DNA from: Grosmannia clavigera kw1407
Taxonomy: Eukaryota > Ascomycota > Sordariomycetes > Ophiostomatales > Ophiostomataceae
Assembly (NCBI RefSeq): GCF_000143105.1
Contig: NW_014040560.1
Location: 2,046,001 to 2,110,000 of the forward strand
Length of the DNA: 64,000 bases
Reading direction: 5' to 3'
In this document: positions 12,315 through 22,814 of the stretch, in pieces
Numbering within the stretch: position 1 is the first letter of the stretch
Layout: each line of letters begins with the position of its first letter
Position numbers and translations under genes: made by a program
The notes under the pieces: generated by a model
What the model was told of the DNA's origin: nothing
The model's database searches: none
Seen by the model: only the letters and a program-made list of their open reading frames with translations

Positions 12315-15300
12315 TCAACTTGCTGTCTTGGTCGCTTTCGTTCTAAGCTTCATCATAAGGAAAACGAGCGCATAGGAGCTTACACAGAATAATGCAGTGA
12401 TTCCGACCTGATCGTCGAGTTAGAAAACACGAGGTAAAAGACATCGCACAGTACATACTGAGGAAAGATAAGGGGTAAACGTACATCTCTCCATCCATAG
12501 TAACTTTCGTTGATGTTCATGCTTCTCATGTAATCGGAGCCACTTTTGTAAGGACAATAATCACAATATGTCGTGTTTTCAGGGTTGGTCACATATCCCG
12601 CGTTCTCGGACAGGAATTCAGATATGTAGTCGGCGCAGGTCGTGTTCGGCGGCAACGGCACTGTGGTGAGCTCGCTGGCTGTGCACTCGACTTCCACACC
12701 CCACGTAACTGGCTCCAGGAGGCCATCAATGAGATACGTGAAAGGGTCCATCCAATACAGCCAATACCGCCAAAAGGTCGGTATGAGCGAGTAGGGAACC
12801 ACAACACCACAAAAGTTGATCAATGCGGCACCGACAATCAGGGGGTTTGCAAGGGAAGCAAAGTATTCATTGGGCGAATAAGCGGCAATGGCCTTCCATG
12901 TCGTCGGGTTAGTTTGACGTCTAGACAATATATGCAGCTGCTGAAGCTTACCTGGCCGATAGAGGTGTAGAGAAATTCGTAGACTAAGGCGTCACACAAT
13001 TGTTAAAATGTATACACAAAGGGCATCCAAGACGTCAGTAACTCTTACAGATCATCTGCAGATACACCTGTCCAGATCGGCTGGCATCAACTGGTAAGCC
13101 AGCAGTGAAGTACCATCCGGCAAAGTACACGGTTGCACACACGACCAGGAGTGGGATTTCAGACAAAAGTTGCGCAGAAATAAAAGCGAGCCAATGGTAC
13201 GCCTTAGACTTCTTCTCACGGGTTTCAAAAAGGTCCCGATTGCGGATGAAGAAAGGCTGCATTTGGTTAATGCATCCAGGGGCGACAAAAACGAAGTTGA
13301 AAACAGCCATAAGCCGTAGCTGCAGGTCAAAGGAGGAGTTTCCAATTTTCCAAAATGTAAAGCCACCGAAGAGAGCGTTCGTGATGTGCAGACTGATCTT
13401 GTTCCAAGCGTAGTCTGGGTTACGCCATAAGGAAACCAGCTGTCTCTGCGTGACGAGAACAATCTGGTACGGTAGAGTGGTCGCAAAATCGCTATTGTTC
13501 TCCTCTACCAACTCTGCACGTACAGCGACACCAGTTTTGGATTCATCCGTCTCAGCTGAAGAGTCGTTTAGAGCGTCAAGCTCCTCAATTGTCTGCTTGT
13601 ACTCGTCAGAGTGCAACCACTCTTGTGGCCAGTCACTTTCCGTTCCAAAGCGGCCTTGCACAACGTCAACAATGTGCTCTGCCGGGTTGACGTTGATTCC
13701 GCATGGTGCTCCTCGGTGGGAGAAGTAGTCCAGCACTATGGATGAGTTCACACCGGTCGGACCGAAATATGTGGTCTTGCCTCCCCTTGCTAGTAGAAGG
13801 AGAACGTCGAAGTTTTCAAACAGTGTCGCTGATGGCTGGTGTATCGTGCATATAACCGTTTGGCCCGAAGCTGAAAGCTTCCTCATGAAGCGGCAGATCT
13901 CGTACGCGGACTGGCCATCGAGGCCAGACGTCGGCTCGTCGAGAAACAGCAAGGCCGGCTTAGCGACCAACTCGACAGCAAGCGTCAGCCGTTTGCGCTG
14001 TTCGATGGACAGTCCTTCACCTGGTGAGCCGATGATAGCGTGCTGCATGCTGGTTAGTTCGAGCAGATCCATTATCTGGATGACATGCTGCCGTTTTTCG
14101 AGATCCGGGACGCTCATGGGCTGCCGCAGTCGAGCAGAAAAAAGAAGAGCCTCTAAAACAGTAGCAGTTGGCTCGTGTACATCGTTTTGCTCGCAATATC
14201 CAGTGGCCCGCTGGAAGCTAATACCTTGGGGTTTCCCGTTAACCATGATGCTACCCTCGACCCGACCGGCATCTTTGCGCTGAGCGAGAACGTCCATAAG
14301 CGTAGTCTTTCCAGCACCAGAGCTCCCCATCAGTGCGACTAGTTGACCAGGTTTGACAAATCCAGAGACACTGTCGAGAAGCAATTTGTCCTGTCCCTCG
14401 TGACGTACAGTGTACTTGATATTTTTGAATGTGAAAACCGTGCCACCTGATGTGATGCGCTCTGGTTGGCCGTCGATCTTGACTGTATTGATAGCCAACT
14501 CTGGATCTTTCTCTTTGCTTTTTTGCTTCTTATACTGTCCCCGGTTGTATAAAACCCTGGATCCGGAGCCACTGTGAAGGTTCACTTCGAAAGCCACGGC
14601 AGTAGAGAAGGCGAAAAACAGCCAGAACCCAATGAGAATACCCACGTTTCTCCATATGTGGCTGGAATATGCTTGATACCTGTACGCAACGTAGTCATCT
14701 CCGTGAATAACAGACTGACCGGGATCAGAGCCCTGCACGGTGCAGCTCTGGTATCCATGTGCGTTCGAGTAAGATGGTCCGAAGGGAACGAGTTGCGGCG
14801 ACACACACTCCATAGTGCGGTGGCCCATTTCGCTTGCAATCACAGCTTCGAAGGCATAGCTCGCCGGGTTGATGTATGCAATCCAGCGAAACCATGGATG
14901 CATGCTTGTCGTTGGAATTAGATAGCCTTTGAAAGACGATTTTCAGTATGACTGTCCTCGAAAGATCCGAGCTAGAAGAAGAGGTTATGCATACCAGCAT
15001 AAACCATAGTCATCATGGCTACGAGGCCAGAGACCTGGCTTGCCAACCCGAAGTGCCTGCACCACGCCCCGATAGAGCGATACAACGAAGTGCATGACAA
15101 GGTATGCAAGTAAAAGACAAACCAAAGAGTGAAAAAGTTCCCGGCATCGTTGCGGAAGCCGACCATAAAATAATATACCAGCTCGAAGAGGCTATACATT
15201 ATGAAGACGAGAGGTATGTCTGTGATGACACAAGTAAAGGCATATGCGGCGGGTCTGTTGAAAGCGAGGTGCTTGTGCCTTGTAAGAATGGGGCGTCCCG

Positions 15301-17055
15301 TGAAGGAGGCAACGGTCTCGGCCATCTTGTACAGAGACCATTGCAGAATGGGGAAAAATAGAGCACCAGGCCGTGTAAAGATCGACTGGCTGTCGTTGGG
15401 CATATTGTACAACAGACTACCTGTGACTAAAGCCATGATGATTGTTGACACCAGCTGAAGAATGTTGGATTGCCGGTCACCCCACAGGATCTGAAATTGA
15501 CTTAGCCCACGAGTGTTAGTGACTGTTTAAATACGGCCCAGGTTAAGTCGTCGGAAATGCTGGAGGGTTTGGGGTTTTTGAGAAGCATACCGCACGGTCA
15601 ACGCATTCACCTGTCTGAAAAAGGAAACATGGTATGGACTCTCGTTACGCGACAAGAGTGACACCGTCCGATTCTTCTCCAAGTCACGGGTGGCCTTTAG
15701 GTTAGCAATTTCGCGCGCTAGAACGTCCTCTGAAACTGATTGAATCTCTTGCATCGCCATTTCAAATGTTGCGCTGGATTTGTACCGTGTTTCGAACTCC
15801 TCGGCCGTGTTCGGAACCTTGCCTTCAAACCCAGGAGTGACCATCCTCTCTGTGGGAACTGCAACGCCCGTGAGAAAGTCCGCTACATTGGCGCCAGGAG
15901 GGAAAGTAAAGCCCATGCTTTCAAAATAGTGGCGTGCCTCGGAAGCAAGCCCATAATATATCTCGCGTCCCTCGGCAAGCACGAGAACCTTGTCGAAGAG
16001 ATCGTAAATGCCATTGCCAGCCTGGTAAAGCGTCGCAATGATTGTTTTCTGCTCTTCGTCGGCCATGCGGCGTAAGACTTTCGCAAAATCAAGCGCATTA
16101 CTCGCGTCCAGACCTCTGGTAGAGTTGTCCCAGCATTGCAGAGGAGCCTGTCCATTCCTGTGAGCTTCAAATATATGGCTAGGGGTTGTAGCCCAGACAT
16201 ACCTGTGTAGCCAACACCTCAGCTAGTGACACTCGCTTTCTCTCACCTCCAGAAACACCACGCATGAACTCATTTCCCACAATCGTGTTCCTCGTGTGCG
16301 CGATTCCAAGATCTGAGAGAATTTTGTCTTGGGTATGTGCGAGGTAGTCGTTCTTGGTCTTGGTGCGTCCTGGCCGTGATCCGGGGAGTTTCGTTGCCGT
16401 AGCGAAGTTGATCGTTTGACCGACAGTCAAGGTGGGGAAGTGAATGTCCTCTAGTAGTCACTGTCAGAACTGGATGCCTGCTGTAAGCTAATTGATTGCT
16501 TTATGTAACTCGCCTTCGGTGTTGATGACAATGTGCTGGCGAAAGTGTCTTGCTTCTTTGGGGCTAATGTTTCCGTAACGAACCTGCCCATTGACATATG
16601 GGAATTCGTGTACGTGGTTTGCAATGACTTTCAGCAAAGAGGTGCAACCTGATCCAGGTCGTCCAAGCACCAGGAGCTTAAAAAAATAGGCTCATGTTAA
16701 TATAAGTCGCTTTCCAGAAGCATCTTCTAACGCGAATAGATCTTACCATTTCCCCAGGGCGCACCTGGCCCGTAACATTTTGGAGAATATGCTTTGTAGG
16801 TGTTATTGCCAGGCTCGTCGTACCACGACATATTGATGCGCGAAGTTATGGTGAGAGACCTACTCGTTTGGAATTACTTTGACGCGTCGGAATCAAATTG
16901 GCAACGACAGAGGTGAAAGTCGGCGCAAAGTCTTCGCCCTGCCCATGAACTAGAATGTTCACATCTTGAAAGCTGACGGTCAGGTGTTTCTGTGGCATGC
17001 GGTCTCCATCATGGTCAGCACCGTAGACCGTTTTTTCATTGTCAGACGCGTCCAT
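12315..17055 (-). CDS. PDR-type (ABCG) full-size ABC efflux transporter
   Basis: ATP-driven plasma-membrane exporter of the pleiotropic drug resistance family, topology NBD1-TMD1-NBD2-TMD2. Ten exons (16864-17055, 16747-16791, 16514-16676, 16203-16450, 15591-16147, 14995-15500, 13049-14926, 12952-12983, 12485-12892, 12315-12407) sum to 1373 aa, slightly short at the N-terminus for the family. NBD1 has the degenerate PDR Walker A GRPGSGCTS, signature VSGGERKRVS and CWDNSTRGLD. NBD2 has GSSGAGKTT, signature LSIEQRKRL and Walker B LLFLDEPTSGLD. Each is followed by a run of hydrophobic helices; the Cys-containing extracellular loop typical of PDR proteins precedes the last helix. The frame holds only if the third intron uses a GC donor. 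Substrate unknown; it is divergent from a Zn2Cys6 factor, a common arrangement for inducible efflux. Confidence 0.95.
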
Positions 17056-17629
17056 GATGCATGGTAGCTTACTGTCATCTTACGTTGGCGACACCCGCAA
17101 ATGCAAGCGTCCTTCTATCGTAGATATACCTCGCGCGGGCAAGAGTCCGGATATAGGCGATCCATATTACTCCGTTATGCGTGCCATGTGGCGCCCGCTC
17201 AAGAGATGTCGGAAATGGAATTTATTCAGATGTGGGAATAAGCTCCTCGGAAGTGTGCTAAAAATAAAGACACTGTGGACAAGAAGCTACCAAAGGCTGC
17301 GTGGAAACAAAATATATTCTACAGGGGGTTTTCACCTACCGTTTAGCGTAGACGGAGTACTAAACGACCCACTATAGTCAATTACAATGCAAAAACGGCG
17401 TTAGGCTCGTGGGGCAGTTTTCCCCATTTAACATCAATCGGGCAATATGCGGGTACTCTCTACTATTTTAATTCCGTAATTCCGCCGATAAGCCGCCACT
17501 ACGGAGTAAGCCCCCGGATTTATTTGAAAATCTGCAAATCCACAAATCCGCAGCTCCTGCTTCAAAAACCTCCATGTGTGCTGGACGATAGAAGGGATGG
17601 CATATGACCAAGCCTGCATATGACTAGCT
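17056..17629. promoter_or_regulatory. Divergent promoter of the ABC transporter and Zn2Cys6 factor C
   Basis: The 574 bp between the two start codons contains several CGG/CCG triplets. One inverted pair is CGGATTT (17515-17521) and AAATCCG (17544-17550). Overlapping it is CTGC-AAATCC-AC-AAATCC-GCAG (about 17532-17553), which combines a direct AAATCC repeat with CTGC/GCAG arms. Copies of the TACGGAGTA word also occur (about 17348 and 17500). CGG/CCG repeats are what Zn2Cys6 dimers usually bind; actual binding is inference. Confidence 0.5.
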
Positions 17630-19943
17630 ATGGAGAGGAAGCCGGCAAAGATCTGTCGGGCCTGCGAGCCATGTCGCCGCCGAAAGGTCCGCTGCAACGG
17701 CGGCACCCCCTGCCAGCATCCAGGTTGCCAGAGCAATCCTGTTGAGTGCCGCTATCGAATCAAGGCACGCAACAGAATCTCGCTAAAACGCAGCGCAGAG
17801 CCCAGCAAAGAAGCGTCCGGACTTCCAGCTGTCCCGCCTAGTTCCTCTCTGGCCACGGCTATTGAAGATGCGCCAAATTTGCTGCCTGTCGACGACGGCC
17901 AACTGCAGACACGGAATGGACTTTGCACTTTGCCATCGGCTCCTTCTGATGTTGCCGTGCCGTGTCCGATGAGCCCAGAGCAGAGCGTCTATGACAGTAT
18001 CACTGCAACGCACCACGCGCCCACTGCTACCGACAGCTCGCAGCTCTTTTACGGGCCTTCCTCCAACTTCGCCTTCCTTCACCAGGTGCATCGTGGCACG
18101 CTCCAAAATGTGCCGGTGACGGACCTCTTTCGGCGCCGGGACGTGCAGGAGGGTGGGCCCGGGTTGGACATGTTCATGCAGCGGACCCTGTTCTTCGGAA
18201 CGCCATCTCGCGTTAGTGCCGATGTCATATGGCCAGCCTCATGTCTGCAGCAAATTCCACGGGACGTTGCAAAGGTGTACCTGGGCCATTTCAAGACCGT
18301 CTATCTTGCCCGCTTTCCCTTCTTCACGCCTTCGGAGCTTGACTTGCTCTTCGATGACTTTTACACCGTCGAACACGACTCAGAAAAGAGCATGCTACTG
18401 CCACAGACAAAAGCCGGTATTTTGGCTGCGCTGGCATTAGGCGCCCTCTGCACTCCTCAGACCAACACGGCTGAGACCCTCCTCATGCAGTCCAAGTCAC
18501 AGGTCATGATGTATGACGACGCAGTGACCCTGCAGATGCTGCAACTGTCACTGCTGTCATCCGAGTATCAGCTGCAAATGGGTCGTTTAAATTCAGCTTA
18601 CCTACATCTCGGTGCGGCGTGCCGAAAAGCGTTTGCCCTAGGCTTGCACAAGGAGACGAATGCTACGAGCGACAGCCAAGATGCCCTGCGGCGCCAGCGA
18701 GCCACTATCTGGACCCTGTACTGTCATGAGACGTAAGCATCTGGCTATTCCCCCAGCCAAAAGTCGTCCGTCCACCGTTGCGTACTAATCTTGCTGTGAT
18801 GCAGATGGTTATCTCTTGTTCTTGGGCGGAAATCCTCACTGAAGGTGGCAGACATCTCGTGGTCGATGCCAAAAGAACACACACTTCTTTTCAGCCTCTC
18901 CCAGCTTTCAGTGATTGCCGAGAACGCAGCTGAGACAATTTACGGTTGCCGATCAGTGTCACTGCTGCAATTGTACGAGAAATCTGAGAAGGTACATGTG
19001 CAGCTACGTCAGTTCGCGGAGCAGTTTGGTATCGCTTCGGCCACTACGGGCCACAACAAAAGTATATTTGACGATGCTTCATCTATACTTTTGCACAACT
19101 GTAAGCAGGAGTAGGAGGATGTAAATCCATTATGATCAGGCTTTTGCTGATGCCAGATTCAGGGTATTATCATATAGTGACGCTCGCGTTTCGGCCGTTT
19201 CTTGTCGCGGATTCGGCACTGCGCTCATCCGAGATGGTCCCGCATGACGACGAGATGTGGCTGCGTCATGCCTGCAGATCCGCTGTCAGTGCTGCTCAAG
19301 ACTCGATTGCTTTTACCAGCAGCATGTTCAGGAAGCCCAATGCAGTTGCACCAGTACGCTCAACGTTACAAAACTTACAGCACAATCTCTGATATTTTTC
19401 TAGTCGATGCGTTACTGTACTTACTTCTTCGATTCGGCCTGCTCCATCCTCATGCACGATACTTTGTATCATCCCTCCAAGTACCCCTACAATCTCGAAT
19501 ACATACACGATGCTCTGGGTTGCTTCGGCATGATGGTACAAGATGAGCCGATGACAGCGGCGTCTGGATCGATCCAGAAGATTCTTCAGGCCGTGGAAGA
19601 GACCATTAATACCCGGCAAGTCCAACAGCTTTCCATTTTGAACAAGCGTGCATTAGCAAACGCGCCCACTAGTCACCGGCTGCCGATTGGAGCCAATGAA
19701 TGCATTATGTTTAGTGATCATCCATCATCTCACCTTAAAGAGCCCAGCGGTTCTTCTACGGAGACACGGGGGCACAATTCACTCTCTACGGAACATGAGA
19801 CCACGGTGAGAAATGAGACTGCTTTACCACTGAATCACTTCTCAAACCTTGATCTCGACATTTTGACAACAGACCTCTTAAATTTTTTCCCTGTCGACAT
19901 CACAACTCCAGAAAGCTCTGCTTCGGCCTTGTTCTCTACATAA
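17630..19943 (+). CDS. Zn2Cys6 transcription factor C, divergent from the ABC transporter
   Basis: Four exons (17630-18732, 18805-19100, 19157-19353, 19404-19943) sum to 711 aa. The N-terminal cluster begins ICRACEPCRRRKVRC; its second half has C-x4-C spacing (PCQHPGC) instead of the usual C-x2-C, followed by x6-C. Then come a Ser/Pro/Ala-rich linker and the fungal middle homology region (LQMLQLSLLSSEYQLQMGR, AFALGLHKE, RRQRATIWTLYCHET). The C-terminus is Ser/Thr-rich and ends in an acidic Leu/Phe segment that could activate transcription. Its position head-to-head with the PDR transporter suggests it regulates efflux. This is inference from context. Confidence 0.9.
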
Positions 19944-20579
19944 GTCACCTAAGACATATAGCAGGTGTCATAATTGTAACACGTGGGACTGACATTGTTA
20001 CTGCAACTACACGGTGCGTGATAGCGGGCCCACAACCTCTGCCTGACAGAAAACCGCCATCAGATAAAGATATCATCCGGTCAACTTGCGACAACTCTTA
20101 GAAATTATGCACTGCCTAAACGTATGGTAAATTATAGCATTAGGTTAAGGCGTAAATTTCAAATTTCAAATTATAGAGTTTGTGAATGTCAAAGAAAGCC
20201 CAAATGGGTACGGAGTACTCGTGTTAGTGTAGACTTCGCTCCGAGTAATTACGCCAGAGGTTAAGTAAGGCGTACTGATAGATGTTTGAGCATCGTTGCA
20301 CTTAGCGCTATCACTTATTTAGCTTGCTCGCTGCCGTCTACTTGACCATCACAATAACATCAAAGCCTTTCGGAGTAAACACCCCCATGGTGCTTGTTAT
20401 ATCCGAGTTAAAAAAAAATCCCCGGAGATTTATTTTGCCGAACCCGGCGATCGCAAAAGTCGACGCGTTTCATGCACGCGCTTTAAAGTGGTCACTCTTG
20501 CTGCAGAAGCGATTCGTCGATTCGCTGACTGGTACGCTCGAGCGGCCAATAAAACCCCCTTAATTACTCTTCCGACTAT
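19944..20579. other. Intergenic spacer
   Basis: About 636 bp between factor C and the 2EXR gene. It is AT-rich around 20110-20180 and has a TACGGAGTACTCG word near 20211. No gene seen. Confidence 0.5.
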
Positions 20580-22589
20580 ATGTGCATAGCAATGGATGGT
20601 TTTGACTTTAATGCAGAGCCACTTGCGGAAGAGTCATCTTCAGGGGATGACGGATTTGCGGAGAGCCACGCGATATTGGTGAACAGCGACAGCGATGACG
20701 ACAGTGACGGCAACAGCGGCAGTTCGGAGGAGAGCGAGCTGGATGAGGATGAATTGGCGTTTGCGAGGCACCATCTGATTGAGTGGGAGGCGATGGAATC
20801 TGACGATGAGACATCTGAATTCTCGGAAAAAACCGACCCCGACAACTACACCGAGTACTCAGTGAGCGATGACGACAACGAAGAGGATATGGGCACCAAC
20901 TCGAGAGACGATAATACATCTGGCGGTGGCGGAAAACACGGACGTGGGGCTGGGCTGGCGGCATTCCCACTGTTCACGCAACTTCCGGCTGAGCTGCGCT
21001 TGCGAATCTGGGAGCTGCATTGCCCGGACCTGCTGGAGCAGGTCAGAGTATTCGAAATGCGCCTTGAACGCGGCGGACGTCTAGCGATGGGCCAGTCGAT
21101 GATTCGGAAAGGTCGACCGCTGCGCCGATTTATGAGAATCTGCCAGGAGACGAGGGCACGAGGCTTGCAGACGGTGCCAGACGAGCTGCCGCTGGGAGTG
21201 TACGGCCGGGACAGTGGCGTGCACCGATTTCACGCGCAGTCGGACATATTGCACTTCAACTTCGAGGAGACCGGGGCCATACCGAGGACCGGTCTGTACG
21301 ACAATGTACGCAACATTGCTATGTTCGATATGGAGGTACGGTCACGTGGGCCTGGGGTTTACCACGACTACGTCCATGGCCACATTGTATTGGGAATCAT
21401 GTCGGAGGAAGACGTCTCACATCAGAGGCCGTCAGAGCTACGACCAGCCGAGTTCTCCGAGGCACTTGAGAAGGCATTTCCGCAACTTGAGAATCTGTAC
21501 GTGGTGGAGAAGGGCATAGTGCAGTACCTAGATCGGTGGGTTGGGGCGGACGACCACGAAACATATGAAATCAACACCTATGAACGGGACGAGTCAGGCC
21601 GCCGCCTGCCGCTTCGACTAATCTACTGCTGGCACGCACCGCCACCAAAACGTCGCATCTCCAGTGGCCAGACAGGGGCGCACGGCGAGGAAAAATGCGA
21701 GGAGGGCTACAAAGAGGAGGCGGTGTTGAATCACGTGTCGGCGCTGAAGGAGAGGGGAGTGCGGTTTTCACGGATGCTTCTGTATGAGGACGAGGAGGGC
21801 TGTGAGGTACTATTGGAAATGCGCACGCTATGCGAGGGCGGGAAATGGCCTGTGGCGGGTGATGGGAAGCCAAGGGTCGACGATCCACCATATTACGGAG
21901 ACGAGTGGATCGGGTCGGCTGACGACGAGTATGAGAGCGAAGGGATAGACGATGAGGATTCGGAGGATAGTGAGGAGGAGGACAGTGATGACGGCGAAGA
22001 CGTGCAGGCTCTGGAAGCAAACTTTTCCAGTCCCGAGCCGGAGTTGGAGCCAGAACCAAGAACGAGTAGGCAAGGCAAGAGACGACGTGTTCTTTCGGAT
22101 TCTGACGACTCGGATTCAGAGACAAACGGAGGGAAAGCGGCGTCGAACGCATCGCAGGTCAGGGCTAAGAGACAGCGTCGTCTGGTCGTCTCGGACGACG
22201 AAGACAGTCAGGAGGAGGGAGAAAAGAAGAAGCAAGATGAAGACGACGAAGACGACGAAGACGAAGACGGCAATTCGTCGGAGACAGAGGTCGGACAGGA
22301 CGCCAAGAAGCTGAGTCTCGCAGAGAGACTGCAGCTAAATCGATTGAACAATCCGATTTCGTCAGACGAAGACGAGAGTGACTCTGCATCGGACAGCGAG
22401 GTGGATGGCAGTGCATACGGCGCATTGGTGGAGATGTTGGCCAAAGAGGGGGACGAGAGCGAGAGCGAGAGCGAGAGCGAGAGCGAGAGCGAGAGCGAGA
22501 GCGAAAGCGAAGGGGAGGGTAGCGGGCGATGGGAAGAAGGAGAGTGGGGGGGTATAGATGAATCCGGGGAGGAAGATGATGAGGACTGA
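20580..22589 (+). CDS. 2EXR-domain protein with long acidic Ser/Glu/Asp tail
   Basis: Single exon, 669 aa from the first Met; the second Met at 20592 (MDGFDF) is an equally good start. An acidic Ser/Asp/Glu region (residues about 10-120) precedes a 2EXR motif, FPLFTQLPAELRLRIWEL, near residue 125. This is an F-box-like fungal domain of unknown activity. A conserved fungal middle follows. The last 230 residues are strongly acidic with dispersed RQGKRRR/KRQRR basic patches, ending in a (SE)n run encoded by a GAGAGC microsatellite. Basic clusters and acidic tail suggest a nuclear or chromatin-associated protein, but the function is unknown. A second 2EXR gene lies at 32649-33932. Confidence 0.75.
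   Translation: MCIAMDGFDFNAEPLAEESSSGDDGFAESHAILVNSDSDDDSDGNSGSSEESELDEDELAFARHHLIEWEAMESDDETSEFSEKTDPDNYTEYSVSDDDNEEDMGTNSRDDNTSGGGGKHGRGAGLAAFPLFTQLPAELRLRIWELHCPDLLEQVRVFEMRLERGGRLAMGQSMIRKGRPLRRFMRICQETRARGLQTVPDELPLGVYGRDSGVHRFHAQSDILHFNFEETGAIPRTGLYDNVRNIAMFDMEVRSRGPGVYHDYVHGHIVLGIMSEEDVSHQRPSELRPAEFSEALEKAFPQLENLYVVEKGIVQYLDRWVGADDHETYEINTYERDESGRRLPLRLIYCWHAPPPKRRISSGQTGAHGEEKCEEGYKEEAVLNHVSALKERGVRFSRMLLYEDEEGCEVLLEMRTLCEGGKWPVAGDGKPRVDDPPYYGDEWIGSADDEYESEGIDDEDSEDSEEEDSDDGEDVQALEANFSSPEPELEPEPRTSRQGKRRRVLSDSDDSDSETNGGKAASNASQVRAKRQRRLVVSDDEDSQEEGEKKKQDEDDEDDEDEDGNSSETEVGQDAKKLSLAERLQLNRLNNPISSDEDESDSASDSEVDGSAYGALVEMLAKEGDESESESESESESESESESEGEGSGRWEEGEWGGIDESGEEDDED
22453..22504 (+). 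repeat. (GAGAGC)n microsatellite inside the coding region
   Basis: A near-perfect hexanucleotide repeat encoding alternating Ser-Glu in the tail of the 2EXR protein. Unit-length changes would stay in frame. Confidence 0.85.
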
Positions 22590-22814
22590 AGCGGGGATGA
22601 TCTGCAGCCATGGTGACATTTGTGACGATATGAATGAAAGAGCAGCAGCCGGTATTAATACTAGCGCCTTGAATTTGCAGCCGCGGCATTGGTTGCGCGT
22701 CGGCATTTTCGGGATAAGCAACGCCAACGGCGCCAGCCAGCCGTGGATATCTGACCCGGGCCAGCGTGCGTTTGTGGGGGGGGGGAGGCCAGCGACCGTC
22801 TCGCCATCGACACG

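Noticed and set aside
7498..19943. Secondary-metabolite biosynthetic cluster
   Set aside because: No PKS, NRPS, terpene cyclase, P450 or other core gene is present among the regulators and the transporter.
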